NCBI RefSeq assembly: GCF_024693525.1
Contig: NZ_JAILKR010000034.1
Location: forward strand, 1-42,883
Direction of reading: 5' to 3'
Length of the DNA stretch: 42,883 bases
DNA from: Selenomonas sp.
GTDB lineage: Bacteria; Bacillota_C; Negativicutes; Selenomonadales; Selenomonadaceae
Part shown: piece by piece, positions 1 to 7,670 of the stretch
Position numbering within the stretch: the stretch's first letter is position 1
How the letters are laid out: each line of letters starts with the position of its first letter
The notes under the pieces: generated by a model
The model's input: only the letters and a program-made list of their open reading frames with translations
The model's database searches: none
What the model was told of the DNA's origin: nothing
Translations under genes and position numbers: made by a program

Positions 1-59
1 GGTTAAGACACCGGCCTCTCACGCCGGGTTCATGGGTTCGAATCCCATAGGTGTCACCA
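1..59 (+). tRNA. tRNA-Glu(CTC), 5' end cut by window edge
   Basis: Only the D-loop onward is present. The anticodon stem CCGGC/GCCGG encloses the loop CTCTCAC with anticodon CTC. The T-arm GGGTTCGAATCCC and an encoded CCA end at 59 are intact. It is nearly identical to the two copies that follow. Confidence 0.93.
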
Positions 60-65
60 AATATC

Positions 66-140
66 GGCGCCTTCGTCAAGTGGTTAAGACACCGGCCTCT
101 CACGCCGGGTTCATGGGTTCGAATCCCATAGGCGTCACCA
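66..140 (+). tRNA. tRNA-Glu(CTC), second copy
   Basis: A complete 75-nt cloverleaf. The acceptor GGCGCCT pairs with AGGCGTC with one G-U pair, the anticodon is CTC in a CCGGC/GCCGG stem, the T-loop is canonical and CCA is encoded. It lies 6 nt after copy one and 3 nt before copy three, so all three are surely processed from one transcript. Confidence 0.96.
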
Positions 141-143
141 ATC

Positions 144-218
144 GGCACCTTCGTCAAGTGGTTAAGACACCGGCCTCTCACGCCGGGTTCATGGGTTCGA
201 ATCCCATAGGTGTCACCA
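144..218 (+). tRNA. tRNA-Glu(CTC), third copy
   Basis: A complete 75-nt tRNA with acceptor GGCACCT/AGGTGTC, anticodon CTC and encoded CCA. It differs from copy two only at one compensating-type position in each acceptor strand. It is the last tRNA before a strong terminator. Confidence 0.96.
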
Positions 219-229
219 GGAAATTACAA

Positions 230-256
230 GCCAGGATTTATATCCTGGCTTTTTTG
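230..256 (+). terminator. Terminator of the tRNA-Glu cluster
   Basis: A perfect 8-bp stem, GCCAGGAT/ATCCTGGC, with a 4-nt loop is followed by a run of six or more T. This is a classic intrinsic terminator. Confidence 0.9.
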
Positions 257-277
257 TTATCTTCGGGAATCTCTCAT

Positions 278-305
278 TTGACAATTCCCTGCAAATTCCT
301 ATAAT
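278..305 (+). promoter_or_regulatory. Sigma-70-type promoter of the TSUP permease
   Basis: A consensus TTGACA (278-283) lies 16 nt before a consensus TATAAT (300-305), just after the tRNA terminator and about 33 nt before the permease start. Confidence 0.8.
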
Positions 306-337
306 GAATGGTAACACTTTAACCATATAGAAAGGCT

Positions 338-1108
338 GTGACTACTCTCATGTTATTCTTTTCTATGCTACTGCTCGGTACTCTGATTGGTTTTGTTGGA
401 GCCGGCGGGGCTGGTGTCACCATCACTTTGCTTACCGTCGGTTTTCATATTCCTATCCATACCGCACTAGCTGTTGCCTTGGCATCCATGGTATTTACCA
501 TGCTATCCGGCACCATCAGCCACTTCCGGCAAAAGGAAGTGGTCGTAAAAACAGGTGCCATCATCGGCTTCGGCGGCATCAGCGGCGCCTTCCTGGGCGC
601 GAATGTCTCCAACCTCATGCCAGCCGATTTTCTAAGCGACATCACAGGCCTCATGCTCTTCTCCAGTGCCGTAATTCTCTACATCAAGCTCTATCATGAC
701 CAGTGGCTGGCCGCCCACACCCCCATGCGCACAGAACTTCTGACGGGCCGCAAACTTTGGATTTATGGCCTTTTGACCGGTCTCATCACCGGTTTTCTCT
801 CCGGTGCCTTCGGCATTGGCGCTGCAGCCTACATCCAGCTGGCCCTTATGGTAATCTTCGGCGTACCACTGCTGCAAACCATCGGTACCTGCATGATGAT
901 TATCCTGCCAATTTCAGCTGCCGGCGGACTCGGTTACCTGTTTAACGACCGTCTGGACTTTATGATCTTCGTCCAAACTCTGGCTGGCCTTATGATTGGT
1001 GCCTGGTTTGGGGCCAAAGGCACCCACCTAGCCCCACTCCCACTACTAAAAGCCGCCATCGTCGCCCTTCCAACCATCGGCAGCATTATCATGATATTGT
1101 TCCATTAA
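338..1108 (+). CDS. TSUP family (TauE/SafE) membrane transporter
   Basis: This is a 256-residue polytopic membrane protein with two homologous halves. Each half has a Gly-rich first helix, GFVGAGGAG near residue 20 and GFLSGAFGIGAA near residue 155. That arrangement and the length fit the TauE/SafE sulfite/sulfonate exporter family (PF01925). Members move small organic or sulfur anions across the cytoplasmic membrane, but the substrate cannot be read from the sequence. The gene has its own consensus promoter and terminator, so it is probably monocistronic. The start is ambiguous: GTG at 338 lies only 2 nt after AGAAAGG, while ATG at 350 lies 14 nt after it. Either start keeps the first helix. 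Confidence 0.85.
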   Translation: MTTLMLFFSMLLLGTLIGFVGAGGAGVTITLLTVGFHIPIHTALAVALASMVFTMLSGTISHFRQKEVVVKTGAIIGFGGISGAFLGANVSNLMPADFLSDITGLMLFSSAVILYIKLYHDQWLAAHTPMRTELLTGRKLWIYGLLTGLITGFLSGAFGIGAAAYIQLALMVIFGVPLLQTIGTCMMIILPISAAGGLGYLFNDRLDFMIFVQTLAGLMIGAWFGAKGTHLAPLPLLKAAIVALPTIGSIIMILFH

Positions 1109-1113
1109 AAGGA

Positions 1114-1156
1114 GCCCCCAATCCGTCCAACAAGCAGATGGATTGGGGGCTTTTTT
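1114..1156 (+). terminator. Terminator after the TSUP gene
   Basis: A perfect 11-bp stem, GCCCCCAATCC (1114-1124) with GGATTGGGGGC (1140-1150), is followed by TTTTTT. It lies directly after the permease stop and separates it from the convergent minus-strand gene. Confidence 0.92.
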
Positions 1157-1176
1157 ATTCAACACAATCACAATTT

Positions 1177-1866
1177 TTATAATTCTCGTCCATGACTCCA
1201 GTTGCTGTACTTCACTTTGCCACTGGGGAATTTATGCGTAAATCTTCCATGATGGCGGCCCCGTTCAAAAGAGCCATTATCCACCTGAATCACCTTGCCA
1301 TTTTTATACCAGGTAAGCACCCCAGGGCCATTAGCATAACGGTAATTACCATCGGTTACATAGTCGCCACTCCAGACAATCCACTCCCCCTCTGTCGGTT
1401 CCGGATTCCAAAGCCACACCCCGGTAGTCGTATCCTGAATCCAATGCCAATTGGGTTTATCTTCCACCACCTGAGGCGCCGCCTCTTTCTTTTCCTGCTG
1501 CTTGTCCTTAATAGCGGCATCCTTTTTCGCAGCATCCGTTTTATCCTTGCTGTCCACAGGATTCGACTTATGCGAAGAGGACTCCGGCGCAATTTTTAGC
1601 GGGTCCATGATTTGCGTATATAAGTAATAGCCAATCCCGCCAAATACCAGCAACCCCAATATCACGGACAACAACAAAACCAATATCTTTTTCGCGGAAT
1701 CATCCTCTTCCCTATGGGGCTGCCTTCCACTCTCATAGGGATCTACGGGAAGCCCGGTCCATCCGGCATTATTTTGCGGTGGCGGTGTCACTGGAGCTCC
1801 ACACTTCGTGCAAAATTTTACCTCACCCTCTAACGCCGCGCCGCATTTCGTACAATAGTTGGCCAT
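1177..1866 (-). CDS. Zinc-ribbon single-pass membrane protein with MORN-like C-terminus
   Basis: The 229-residue protein opens with a zinc ribbon in which two CxxC pairs are visible (C5/C8 and C19/C22). A proline-rich linker and one hydrophobic helix (about residues 61-83) follow, then a Lys/Asp/Glu-rich charged stretch to about 140. The C-terminal part is rich in Trp, Tyr and Gly, with pieces such as GNYRYANGPGVLTWYKNGK that resemble MORN repeats. The predicted topology is cytoplasmic ribbon, helix, external C-terminal domain. The function is unknown. It shares the ribbon-helix architecture with the protein at 3058-3825 but lies behind the terminator at 2020-2067, so it is a separate transcription unit. 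GAGGAAAG precedes the ATG. Confidence 0.8.
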   Translation of the reverse strand: MANYCTKCGAALEGEVKFCTKCGAPVTPPPQNNAGWTGLPVDPYESGRQPHREEDDSAKKILVLLLSVILGLLVFGGIGYYLYTQIMDPLKIAPESSSHKSNPVDSKDKTDAAKKDAAIKDKQQEKKEAAPQVVEDKPNWHWIQDTTTGVWLWNPEPTEGEWIVWSGDYVTDGNYRYANGPGVLTWYKNGKVIQVDNGSFERGRHHGRFTHKFPSGKVKYSNWSHGREL

Positions 1867-2019
1867 TCTATCTTTCCTCGCTATTCGCTAGAACCATTCT
1901 GTTCTAAACCACCATTTACGTACTTCTATGGATACTTGCTATTTTCGGCGCCACGCTGCTAGAATCCTGCCAGTATCGCCCAAATAAAAGCAAATGATTA
2001 CGCGAATAACGCCCGGCCA

Positions 2020-2067
2020 GAAAAAGGACTCCCCCGCAATAGCCATAACGCCTGCTGCGGGGGAGTC
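2020..2067 (-). terminator. Terminator after the serine hydrolase
   Basis: A 12-bp stem, GACTCCCCCGCA (2027-2038) with TGCGGGGGAGTC (2056-2067), is followed on the minus strand by TTTTT. It ends the zinc-ribbon/serine hydrolase operon. The rest of the 1867-2091 gap holds no gene that I can support. Confidence 0.88.
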
Positions 2068-2091
2068 AATCCATATTCTTATTTGCTATCT

Positions 2092-3045
2092 TCACGGACG
2101 AAAAGCAGTATCCACTGTTTTGGCCATATCACGCATGGTAGAAAGGGTGTTGCCGCGGCCACGGCTGTCCGTACTCAAGATGCAGAGCACATAGCTGTCA
2201 TTTGCTTCATAAACGATGCCCGCATCGTGATATACGCCAGACAACTCACCAGTCTTATGAGCAATCCTAGCTTGTGGCAATGCCTGAGGGAAACATTCCG
2301 TATCCGTTTGCCCAAACAAGATAGCAATCATCTCGCTGTCAGCTGTTTCACTGACCAGCTTATGTTCCCGCAAAACGCGGAAAAACTTCCCCACATCGGC
2401 AGCCGTAGTGAAATTGTCTCTGCCGTCGCGAAGGGCTTCAAAATCCATCATCTTGCGCTGGAGGACGGAATCCTGGAAGCCGTGGTCCCTCATAAAGCGA
2501 TGAATGCGTTCGATTCCAATGGTATCCATCAACACGTTGGTAGCGGTATTGTCACTTTCCGTTATCATCAACTCCAAAAGCTTCCGCACCGTATAAACCG
2601 GCTCGCCGCTCCTGCCGTTTATGACACCAGCGCCCCCCACCATATCCGACTGATGGACCGTGACCTGCTGATTGAGTTCCAACTGACCACGTTCTGCCAA
2701 TTCATAGGCCGTACCCAAGATAAAAATCTTGATGATACTGGCCGAAGACTGAGGCCCGTCCCCCATTACCAGTGGTTCATCCCACTGGGGAAAGAAAACA
2801 TACACCTGATACTTTGCCGAATCTTTGTCCATCAGCTGTCGCAATGAGGCTTCCAGCTGCAAGCGCTGCTCCCGGCCTTTCGGCTTATGCTCAGCCGCCT
2901 GGACTTCCACCGGTGCAGTAGCTGCCACGGAACCCTGCCCTTCCTGGGCTTTTTTATTTTCACCCAACAGACCGCAGCCAACAGCAGTAACACCACAAAG
3001 GGCTAGCAACAAAATAACGGCCAGCAAAATTTTGACCTTCCTCAT
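2092..3045 (-). CDS. Class A beta-lactamase-like serine hydrolase, probable lipoprotein
   Basis: The 317-residue exported protein has a hydrophobic N-terminus ending in a lipobox-like AVGC (Cys24), so it may be lipid-anchored. The serine hydrolase triad motifs are all present in order: SIIK (S103-K106), SDN (164-166) and KTG (264-266). These place it in the beta-lactamase2 family (PF13354), together with an NFTT motif near 211. I cannot confidently assign the class A omega-loop glutamate, so real beta-lactamase activity is uncertain; a peptidase or other penicillin-recognising role is possible. It lies 12 bp downstream of the zinc-ribbon gene at 3058-3825 and is probably cotranscribed with it. 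Start at ATG 3045 after AGGCAGGAT. Confidence 0.85.
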   Translation of the reverse strand: MRKVKILLAVILLLALCGVTAVGCGLLGENKKAQEGQGSVAATAPVEVQAAEHKPKGREQRLQLEASLRQLMDKDSAKYQVYVFFPQWDEPLVMGDGPQSSASIIKIFILGTAYELAERGQLELNQQVTVHQSDMVGGAGVINGRSGEPVYTVRKLLELMITESDNTATNVLMDTIGIERIHRFMRDHGFQDSVLQRKMMDFEALRDGRDNFTTAADVGKFFRVLREHKLVSETADSEMIAILFGQTDTECFPQALPQARIAHKTGELSGVYHDAGIVYEANDSYVLCILSTDSRGRGNTLSTMRDMAKTVDTAFRP

Positions 3046-3057
3046 ATCCTGCCTCGC

Positions 3058-3825
3058 TTATTTGTAATTTGCATTAAAGCTGGAGTTGGCTGCATCAAAG
3101 GAATACGATGCCTTCGTTCCCTGCTGGAACCCTAAGGAATAGTCGCCACCATTCTGGTTGTCCACGATTCCCTTGTAAAGGCCCTGGGCACGGTCAATCT
3201 CCAAGGAGAACAAATTCATCAGCGCCTCTTTCTTGGCATTGTCGGCGGCATTCATGCCATTCAACCGGTCTTTGGCACTGTTGGCACGGTCGATAATCGC
3301 CTTGGCATCATTCTTCAGCCCATCATAACCACGGAAGCTGGAATGACTGCTCAGATGGGAATTAATGCGGTTGGCCAGTTCGCCAATAGCGGTATCAATC
3401 GAATCCTTTTCCCGTACCAGATCATCAAGATTTGCGCCTGCCGGTGCTGACTGCTCTTTTTCAGCACCACCAGAACTTCCCGGTGCCTGCTTCTCGATTT
3501 TGGAATAATTTGCCTGCCCGTTATCGCCTGCGTTCGTGTACATATAATAACCCACAACTACGCCTAAAATCAGTATTACCAAAACCAATAACCCAATAAT
3601 CATAGGGTTATCGCTCTGGGATTTAGCCGGGGCCTGATAAGGCCGCTGATAGGGCTGCTGGTATGGCTGTTGATACGACTGTTGCACCATCGGCCGCTGA
3701 ACCGGTTGCTGCGGCTGTACCGGCGCCTGTTGTGGCGGCGTGTCCACAATCTGTGCGCCACATTTCGTGCAGAATTTACTGGTCGGGTTCAACGGTGCCC
3801 CACATTTTTTGCAAAAATTTGCCAT
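3058..3825 (-). CDS. Zinc-ribbon, Q/P/Y-rich single-pass membrane protein
   Basis: The 255-residue protein starts with a double CxxC zinc ribbon (C6/C9 and C19/C22 region) very like that of the 1177-1866 gene. A low-complexity Gln/Pro/Tyr linker with repeated YQQPYQQPYQ (about 30-68) and a hydrophobic helix (about 75-97) follow. The external region (about 130-220) is Lys/Asp/Ala-rich and probably helical, which suggests a coiled coil. The function is not known. A strong AAGGAGG precedes the ATG, and the serine hydrolase gene follows after 12 bp, which points to a joint job at the cell envelope. Confidence 0.82.
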   Translation of the reverse strand: MANFCKKCGAPLNPTSKFCTKCGAQIVDTPPQQAPVQPQQPVQRPMVQQSYQQPYQQPYQRPYQAPAKSQSDNPMIIGLLVLVILILGVVVGYYMYTNAGDNGQANYSKIEKQAPGSSGGAEKEQSAPAGANLDDLVREKDSIDTAIGELANRINSHLSSHSSFRGYDGLKNDAKAIIDRANSAKDRLNGMNAADNAKKEALMNLFSLEIDRAQGLYKGIVDNQNGGDYSLGFQQGTKASYSFDAANSSFNANYK

Positions 3826-3860
3826 AGCAAATCCTCCTTCATTTTTACTGAATCGATACT

Positions 3861-3866
3861 ATTATA
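3861..3866 (-). promoter_or_regulatory. Candidate -10 box for the zinc-ribbon/serine hydrolase operon
   Basis: On the minus strand a consensus TATAAT lies about 35 nt upstream of the zinc-ribbon start. The best upstream TTGGCA sits 21 nt away, which is too far for a good -35, so only the -10 is supported. Confidence 0.45.
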
Positions 3867-3917
3867 CGATATATCTCGCAAAATTCCTGCCAACCAGCAA
3901 AAATTACCGTGATATCA

Positions 3918-3947
3918 CAAAAACGGGAAAGCCTAAAAGCTTTCCCG
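3918..3947 (-). terminator. Terminator after the LPP20-like gene
   Basis: A 9-bp stem CGGGAAAGC/GCTTTCCCG with a 6-nt loop is followed on the minus strand by TTTTT, 20 bp after the stop of the upstream gene. Confidence 0.88.
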
Positions 3948-3966
3948 CTATAATTTCATATCTCAC

Positions 3967-4845
3967 TTAACGAAGGAAGACGACATTCGTCTTATCCAGG
4001 AAATGGCTGGCACCATTTTCAATCAGGACACGATTGGCATCCGCCGTGGAGAGTACCGGGCAGGAATTGTGCTTCATAAGCGATACCGCCCGAACAACCA
4101 GCGGATTCGAACCAGCACGACGAGCCTGATCCATATCCTTAGCATAACCAGCCATGCCGTTTTCTACTACCTTGTCGTAGTCAAGGTTCTTATAACCGTA
4201 GATTGGCTGACCATTGTCGTTGTAGATAGCCGGGCTCATAACCGGTTTGATATCCAGCCCGCGGCAATCAACGATGAGGCCCGTAAAGCCACCAATGGCA
4301 CGACCGGAGGGAGCCGAAGCTGCCGAAGAACCTTTAGCGGATTCTGCCGACCCCGTTGTCAGCACCGGCGAAGGAGCTACCGAAGTCACTGGCGATGGAA
4401 ATGCTTCGATGCGGTCTGGGCGTCCCATAACAGCACCAGCAATCGAGCGGACGCCGAACATCGGCACTTCCATGATAACCTCGTAGCTGTCACCAACCAC
4501 GCGCTCCGATACGATTCTCGCACCGTTTACTACCGCACTGACATGAGTACGAACCACATCATTCGATACCGCCGCCATCTCAACCGTCGTATCCGCATCG
4601 ACACTTACTCCCGCAACAGCTTCTGCCATTTGGCGGTAGCCATCGGCGATAGCTGCCCGACGGGCCATGAGCCGTGCCAAACTCGGGGTACGCGCATTGG
4701 CCGGGGCAACACCATAACCAGCAACACGAACCACGCTATCATTCCAGTCAATCGTACTGGTGGCAGCTAATGCGGACGCCATAGAGCAAACCATAATCGA
4801 CAACACGGCAACAACCGTTGTCATCATCCTTGATACACTTCTCAT
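3967..4845 (-). CDS. LPP20-like exported protein
   Basis: The 292-residue protein has a clear Sec signal peptide ending near ALAA (about residue 28). The segment after it has the pattern seen in LPP20/FlgT-N type domains: VRVAGYGVAP, then LARLMARRAAIADGYRQMAEAVAGVSVDADTTV, then a region with the pattern VVNGARIVSERVVGDSYEVIMEVPMFG. It has no lipobox cysteine, so it is probably periplasmic rather than lipidated. The C-terminal third is not recognised. It stands alone between a terminator and the ROK kinase gene. It belongs to the same broad group as the FlgT-like gene at 24632-25750 and may act with that outer-membrane-related set, which is inference. Confidence 0.75.
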   Translation of the reverse strand: MRSVSRMMTTVVAVLSIMVCSMASALAATSTIDWNDSVVRVAGYGVAPANARTPSLARLMARRAAIADGYRQMAEAVAGVSVDADTTVEMAAVSNDVVRTHVSAVVNGARIVSERVVGDSYEVIMEVPMFGVRSIAGAVMGRPDRIEAFPSPVTSVAPSPVLTTGSAESAKGSSAASAPSGRAIGGFTGLIVDCRGLDIKPVMSPAIYNDNGQPIYGYKNLDYDKVVENGMAGYAKDMDQARRAGSNPLVVRAVSLMKHNSCPVLSTADANRVLIENGASHFLDKTNVVFLR

Positions 4846-4900
4846 TTTTCTCCCCTCATTTCTGCTTGTTAAATGAAGACATTATCCTTCCTATTTGTAT

Positions 4901-4906
4901 ATTATA
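4901..4906 (-). promoter_or_regulatory. Candidate -10 box for the LPP20-like gene
   Basis: TATAAT on the minus strand lies about 55 nt before the start. TTGCAA lies 20 nt upstream of it, a poor spacing, so the -35 is uncertain. Confidence 0.4.
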
Positions 4907-4976
4907 CATATACTGTTAAAATCCTCTTGCAACTGTATTTAAATTTCATTAAATAGTTGCTTGACTCAACAAAGAA

Positions 4977-5876
4977 TCAACTTTTCTGTAACAGACTGTA
5001 CAAAGCACCAAGCATACCGGCGTCATTCCCCAGCTTGGCGAACTCCAGCCGCGTTGCCTGGCGCATAGCTGGCACCACCAATTCTTCGAGACGCTGTTCA
5101 ATACGCGGCCGCAGATATTCCTGCTGAGCCATGATTCCACCGCCTAAGACAAAGACTTCCGGATTTAGCAGGCAGTAAATACTAGCAATGCCCTCGGAAA
5201 GATTATCCACCATGTGCTCAATCGCCAGCACGGCGTCGGCGTCGCCGCTCATCGCCCATTCAAAGACCGTCTCGCCATGAAGTTCCGCCGGGGAAATGTT
5301 GTGGGATGCTGCCGCTTCCACAATCATAGCTCGAGCCGAAGCCACTTCCTCTAACACGCGGTGGTCACCGTGAATGCGCATAAAACCAGCTTCACCGGCA
5401 CTAAAGCTCGCTCCATGCCAAATATTACCATCCAGCACGAAGCAGCCGCCGACGCCAGTTCCCACGGTCATGACAAAGGCAGAGCCTGCCCCGCGGGCAG
5501 CGCCTTGCCAATATTCCCCCAAAGCTGCCGCATTGACGTCGTTTTCCACGACGCATTTAACGCCGCAAGCCTCACAGACGGCAGCCCCCAACTTCACGCC
5601 CGTGTAGCCAGGGAAACTTTTTTCGCCAGCAAAGACAATCTCGCCACTAGCATCGGGACGTACAATCCCCGCCGTATCGATGGCAACGCCATCCAGAACA
5701 AAATCCTGCTGATAGTGCTTTACAATCTCCACTACCTTGCGAAGGATTCCCGCTCCGCCTTCCTCGCGAGCCAGCGTCGGCCGGCTCTTCTTCTCGAGAA
5801 AGGCTCCCCTTTCATCTGCCAATCCATATTTGATGGCCATGCCACCAATATCAATCGTCACAAATTTTTTCTGCAT
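4977..5876 (-). CDS. ROK-family sugar kinase
   Basis: The 299-residue cytoplasmic protein has the ROK fold signatures: the first phosphate loop DIGGMAIKYG (from D9), the catalytic Asp in ENDVNAAALGE (D113), and the second phosphate loop GTGVGG (139-144) followed by GEAGF (E162). The usual ROK zinc motif (CxCGxxGCxE) is missing; the equivalent stretch has no cysteines, which is the situation in some Firmicute ROK kinases such as BglK-type beta-glucoside kinases. It probably phosphorylates a hexose or hexose derivative with ATP; the exact substrate is unknown. Its start codon overlaps the stop of the upstream exported-protein gene by one base (TAATG), so translation is likely coupled. Confidence 0.88.
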   Translation of the reverse strand: MQKKFVTIDIGGMAIKYGLADERGAFLEKKSRPTLAREEGGAGILRKVVEIVKHYQQDFVLDGVAIDTAGIVRPDASGEIVFAGEKSFPGYTGVKLGAAVCEACGVKCVVENDVNAAALGEYWQGAARGAGSAFVMTVGTGVGGCFVLDGNIWHGASFSAGEAGFMRIHGDHRVLEEVASARAMIVEAAASHNISPAELHGETVFEWAMSGDADAVLAIEHMVDNLSEGIASIYCLLNPEVFVLGGGIMAQQEYLRPRIEQRLEELVVPAMRQATRLEFAKLGNDAGMLGALYSLLQKS

Positions 5877-6520
5877 TACTCACGAACGCCTCTTTTGCTG
5901 CTTTTGGTAACGCGGCCTTTTTTCTTATCCTTGGAGTCTTTCGCGCTTTCTTTTGTCGGCCGTTTCACCTCTGATTTTGGTGCCTTGGCCCCTTTAACCG
6001 TCTGGGTGCGGTCATAAATTTCCTGGTAGTGGCTAGACGCATACTGCAAAATAGCGCGATAGAATTTCGCATCCACATCCTTATCCGAAAGCTCGGTGAT
6101 TTTCACCACTTTATCCGACGTAGTTGTACCGAGTACGCCCCAGTCACTGTCCAAGTCATCGTGTTTCGTAACCTGAACCGTCTGCTCTTTGAGGTTGAAC
6201 TTCAAATATTCTGCACAACCCACCAAGTCATCATAACCGCTGGTGGATAATCCCTTCCAACGGCGCTTCGATACCACATCGCGAATCTGCACCTGGTCAT
6301 AGGTTTTAAGTACCGGTACCAAAAGGATATCCGGCGTCATATACCCCGCATCGTCCTGGGCAAAATAAAACTGCTGCTTGTTGAAATAATAATTCTGACG
6401 AGCCGTAGACTGCACCCACTGGTAGACGTCCTCGGAAATTACCTCCGTAGCATCTGCCTGCGGTGCTGCCATAAAAATCATTGCTGCTGCAAGAATTCCG
6501 GCACCCCATCGCTTATTCAT
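5876..6520 (-). CDS. Exported protein of unknown function with Lys-rich tail
   Basis: From the ATG at 6520 this encodes 214 residues with a signal peptide (MNKRWGAGILAAAMIFM, cleavage near ADA). I chose this start because a GTAGGGGG ribosome site lies just before it; an in-frame ATG at 6550 would add ten unneeded residues. The mature part is about 150 residues with no family I recognise, in the style of small Negativicute exported proteins (WVQSTARQNYYFNKQQFYFAQ). The last 30 residues are strongly basic and Lys/Ser-rich, which suggests binding to an acidic polymer or surface. It overlaps the ROK kinase start by one base, so the two form an operon. Confidence 0.75.
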   Translation of the reverse strand: MNKRWGAGILAAAMIFMAAPQADATEVISEDVYQWVQSTARQNYYFNKQQFYFAQDDAGYMTPDILLVPVLKTYDQVQIRDVVSKRRWKGLSTSGYDDLVGCAEYLKFNLKEQTVQVTKHDDLDSDWGVLGTTTSDKVVKITELSDKDVDAKFYRAILQYASSHYQEIYDRTQTVKGAKAPKSEVKRPTKESAKDSKDKKKGRVTKSSKRGVRE

Positions 6521-6581
6521 AACAAGTCCCCCTACGTTTCTATTTTTCATCCAAATATAATAATTTTATCAGATTCAACTG

Positions 6582-6612
6582 AAAAAATACTGAACACCTT
6601 GTTATCAGTATT
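6582..6612 (-). terminator. Terminator overlapping the metA stop
   Basis: On the minus strand AATACTGA and TCAGTATT form an 8-bp stem followed by TTTTTT. The left arm includes the metA stop codon, so the hairpin forms at the very end of the gene. Confidence 0.85.
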
Positions 6613-7540
6613 CGCTTTCCTTATAGAGTTCATCCAGCTCATAAGGCGTTTCCTGATAGACATAATAGTTCAGCCAGTTGGCAAACAACAGATGCGCTAC
6701 ACTGCGCCAGCGCACAATGGGCTGTTTTGACGGGTCATCATCCGGGTAATAATTCTGGGGAATCTTCGGATTCATCCCAGCTTTGAAGTCCCGGTCGTAT
6801 TCCTGTTTCAGCGTCGTTGGGTCATATTCGGCATGGCCCGTGATAAAGAACTGCCGCTTTTCAAGGTTGGCAATGATATACGGCCCGGCCTCGCTGTCCG
6901 ATTCTGCCAGAATCGTCAGCTCCGGCACCTTCAAAATATCCTCTTTATGCTCTTCGGTATGCCGGGAATGGGGTACATAAAATTCATCGTCAAAGCCCCG
7001 CAGCAGGCGCTCGTGTTCGACGCATTTATGATGTTTGAACACCCCAAAAATCTTTTCCGGAACCTGGAACTTCGGAATCCCATAGTGATAGTAAAGGCCT
7101 GCCTGAGCGCCCCAGCAAATGTGGAAAGTCGAATACACATGAGTCTTGCTCCACTCCATGATTTCGGATACCTCATCCCAATAGGCAACCTCTTCAAATT
7201 CCATATGTTCCACCGGCGCCCCGGTAATAATCATCCCATCGTATTTCTTATGGCGCACCTCGTCAAAGGTGCCGTAGAACTGTGCCAAATAATCACTGGG
7301 GGTATGGCTGGGCACATAGGTTTCCGTATAGATAAAGTCCACCTCAACCTGCAAGGGTGAGTTGCCCAGCAAACGCAGCAGCTGCGTTTCCGTGATGTAT
7401 TTAATCGGCATCAGGTTCAGAATCAGTATTTTCAGCGGACGGATATCCTGACTATAGGCGCGGTCCGCATCCATAACGAAAATATTTTCACTTTCAAGAA
7501 TATGCGCCGCTGGCAGCGCATTCGGTACTTTTATTGGCAT
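6605..7540 (-). CDS. metA: Homoserine O-acyltransferase MetA (predicted acetyl-CoA specific)
   Basis: The 311-residue protein is full length for MetA (PF04204) and catalyses acylation of homoserine, the first committed step of methionine synthesis. The nucleophile is Cys142 in HICWGAQAG, and the His/Glu pair is in GHAEYDP (H236, E238). The residue that controls the acyl donor is Glu111 in [10 protein letters not shown]. In characterised MetA enzymes Glu111 favours acetyl-CoA (Bacillus cereus) and Gly111 favours succinyl-CoA (E. coli), so this should be homoserine O-acetyltransferase despite the common succinyltransferase label. It has its own promoter and terminator. No SAM or T-box riboswitch is visible in the short leader. 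Confidence 0.95.
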   Translation of the reverse strand: MPIKVPNALPAAHILESENIFVMDADRAYSQDIRPLKILILNLMPIKYITETQLLRLLGNSPLQVEVDFIYTETYVPSHTPSDYLAQFYGTFDEVRHKKYDGMIITGAPVEHMEFEEVAYWDEVSEIMEWSKTHVYSTFHICWGAQAGLYYHYGIPKFQVPEKIFGVFKHHKCVEHERLLRGFDDEFYVPHSRHTEEHKEDILKVPELTILAESDSEAGPYIIANLEKRQFFITGHAEYDPTTLKQEYDRDFKAGMNPKIPQNYYPDDDPSKQPIVRWRSVAHLLFANWLNYYVYQETPYELDELYKESEY

Positions 7541-7598
7541 CTGACCACTTCCTTACTCTCGATTCGCATAATCTTTTCTTTTATGCACATGCTTTTCT

Positions 7599-7625
7599 AT
7601 TATACCATAAATTTATTCCTTACAA
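7599..7625 (-). promoter_or_regulatory. metA promoter
   Basis: On the minus strand TATAAT (7599-7604) is preceded by TTGTAA (7620-7625) with a short 15-nt spacer. It lies between the upstream terminator and metA, about 60 nt before the start codon. Confidence 0.6.
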
Positions 7626-7632
7626 CATTACA

Positions 7633-7660
7633 AACAAAAAACCTCCCTCATATGAGGAAG
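7633..7660 (-). terminator. Terminator after the exported protein gene
   Basis: The perfect palindrome CCTCATATGAGG extends with AACCT/AGGTT pairing, and is followed on the minus strand by TTTTTTG. It sits 11 bp past the stop at 7671. Confidence 0.85.
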
Positions 7661-7670
7661 GTTTTATCCA

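Noticed and set aside
32..304. 90-aa open frame across the tRNA-Glu repeats
   Set aside because: It is an artefact of reading tRNA repeats as protein (repeated GFMGSNPIGVT) and has no ribosome site.
7541..7640. SAM or T-box riboswitch in the metA leader
   Set aside because: The leader is only about 60 nt from promoter to start and has no conserved riboswitch helices.
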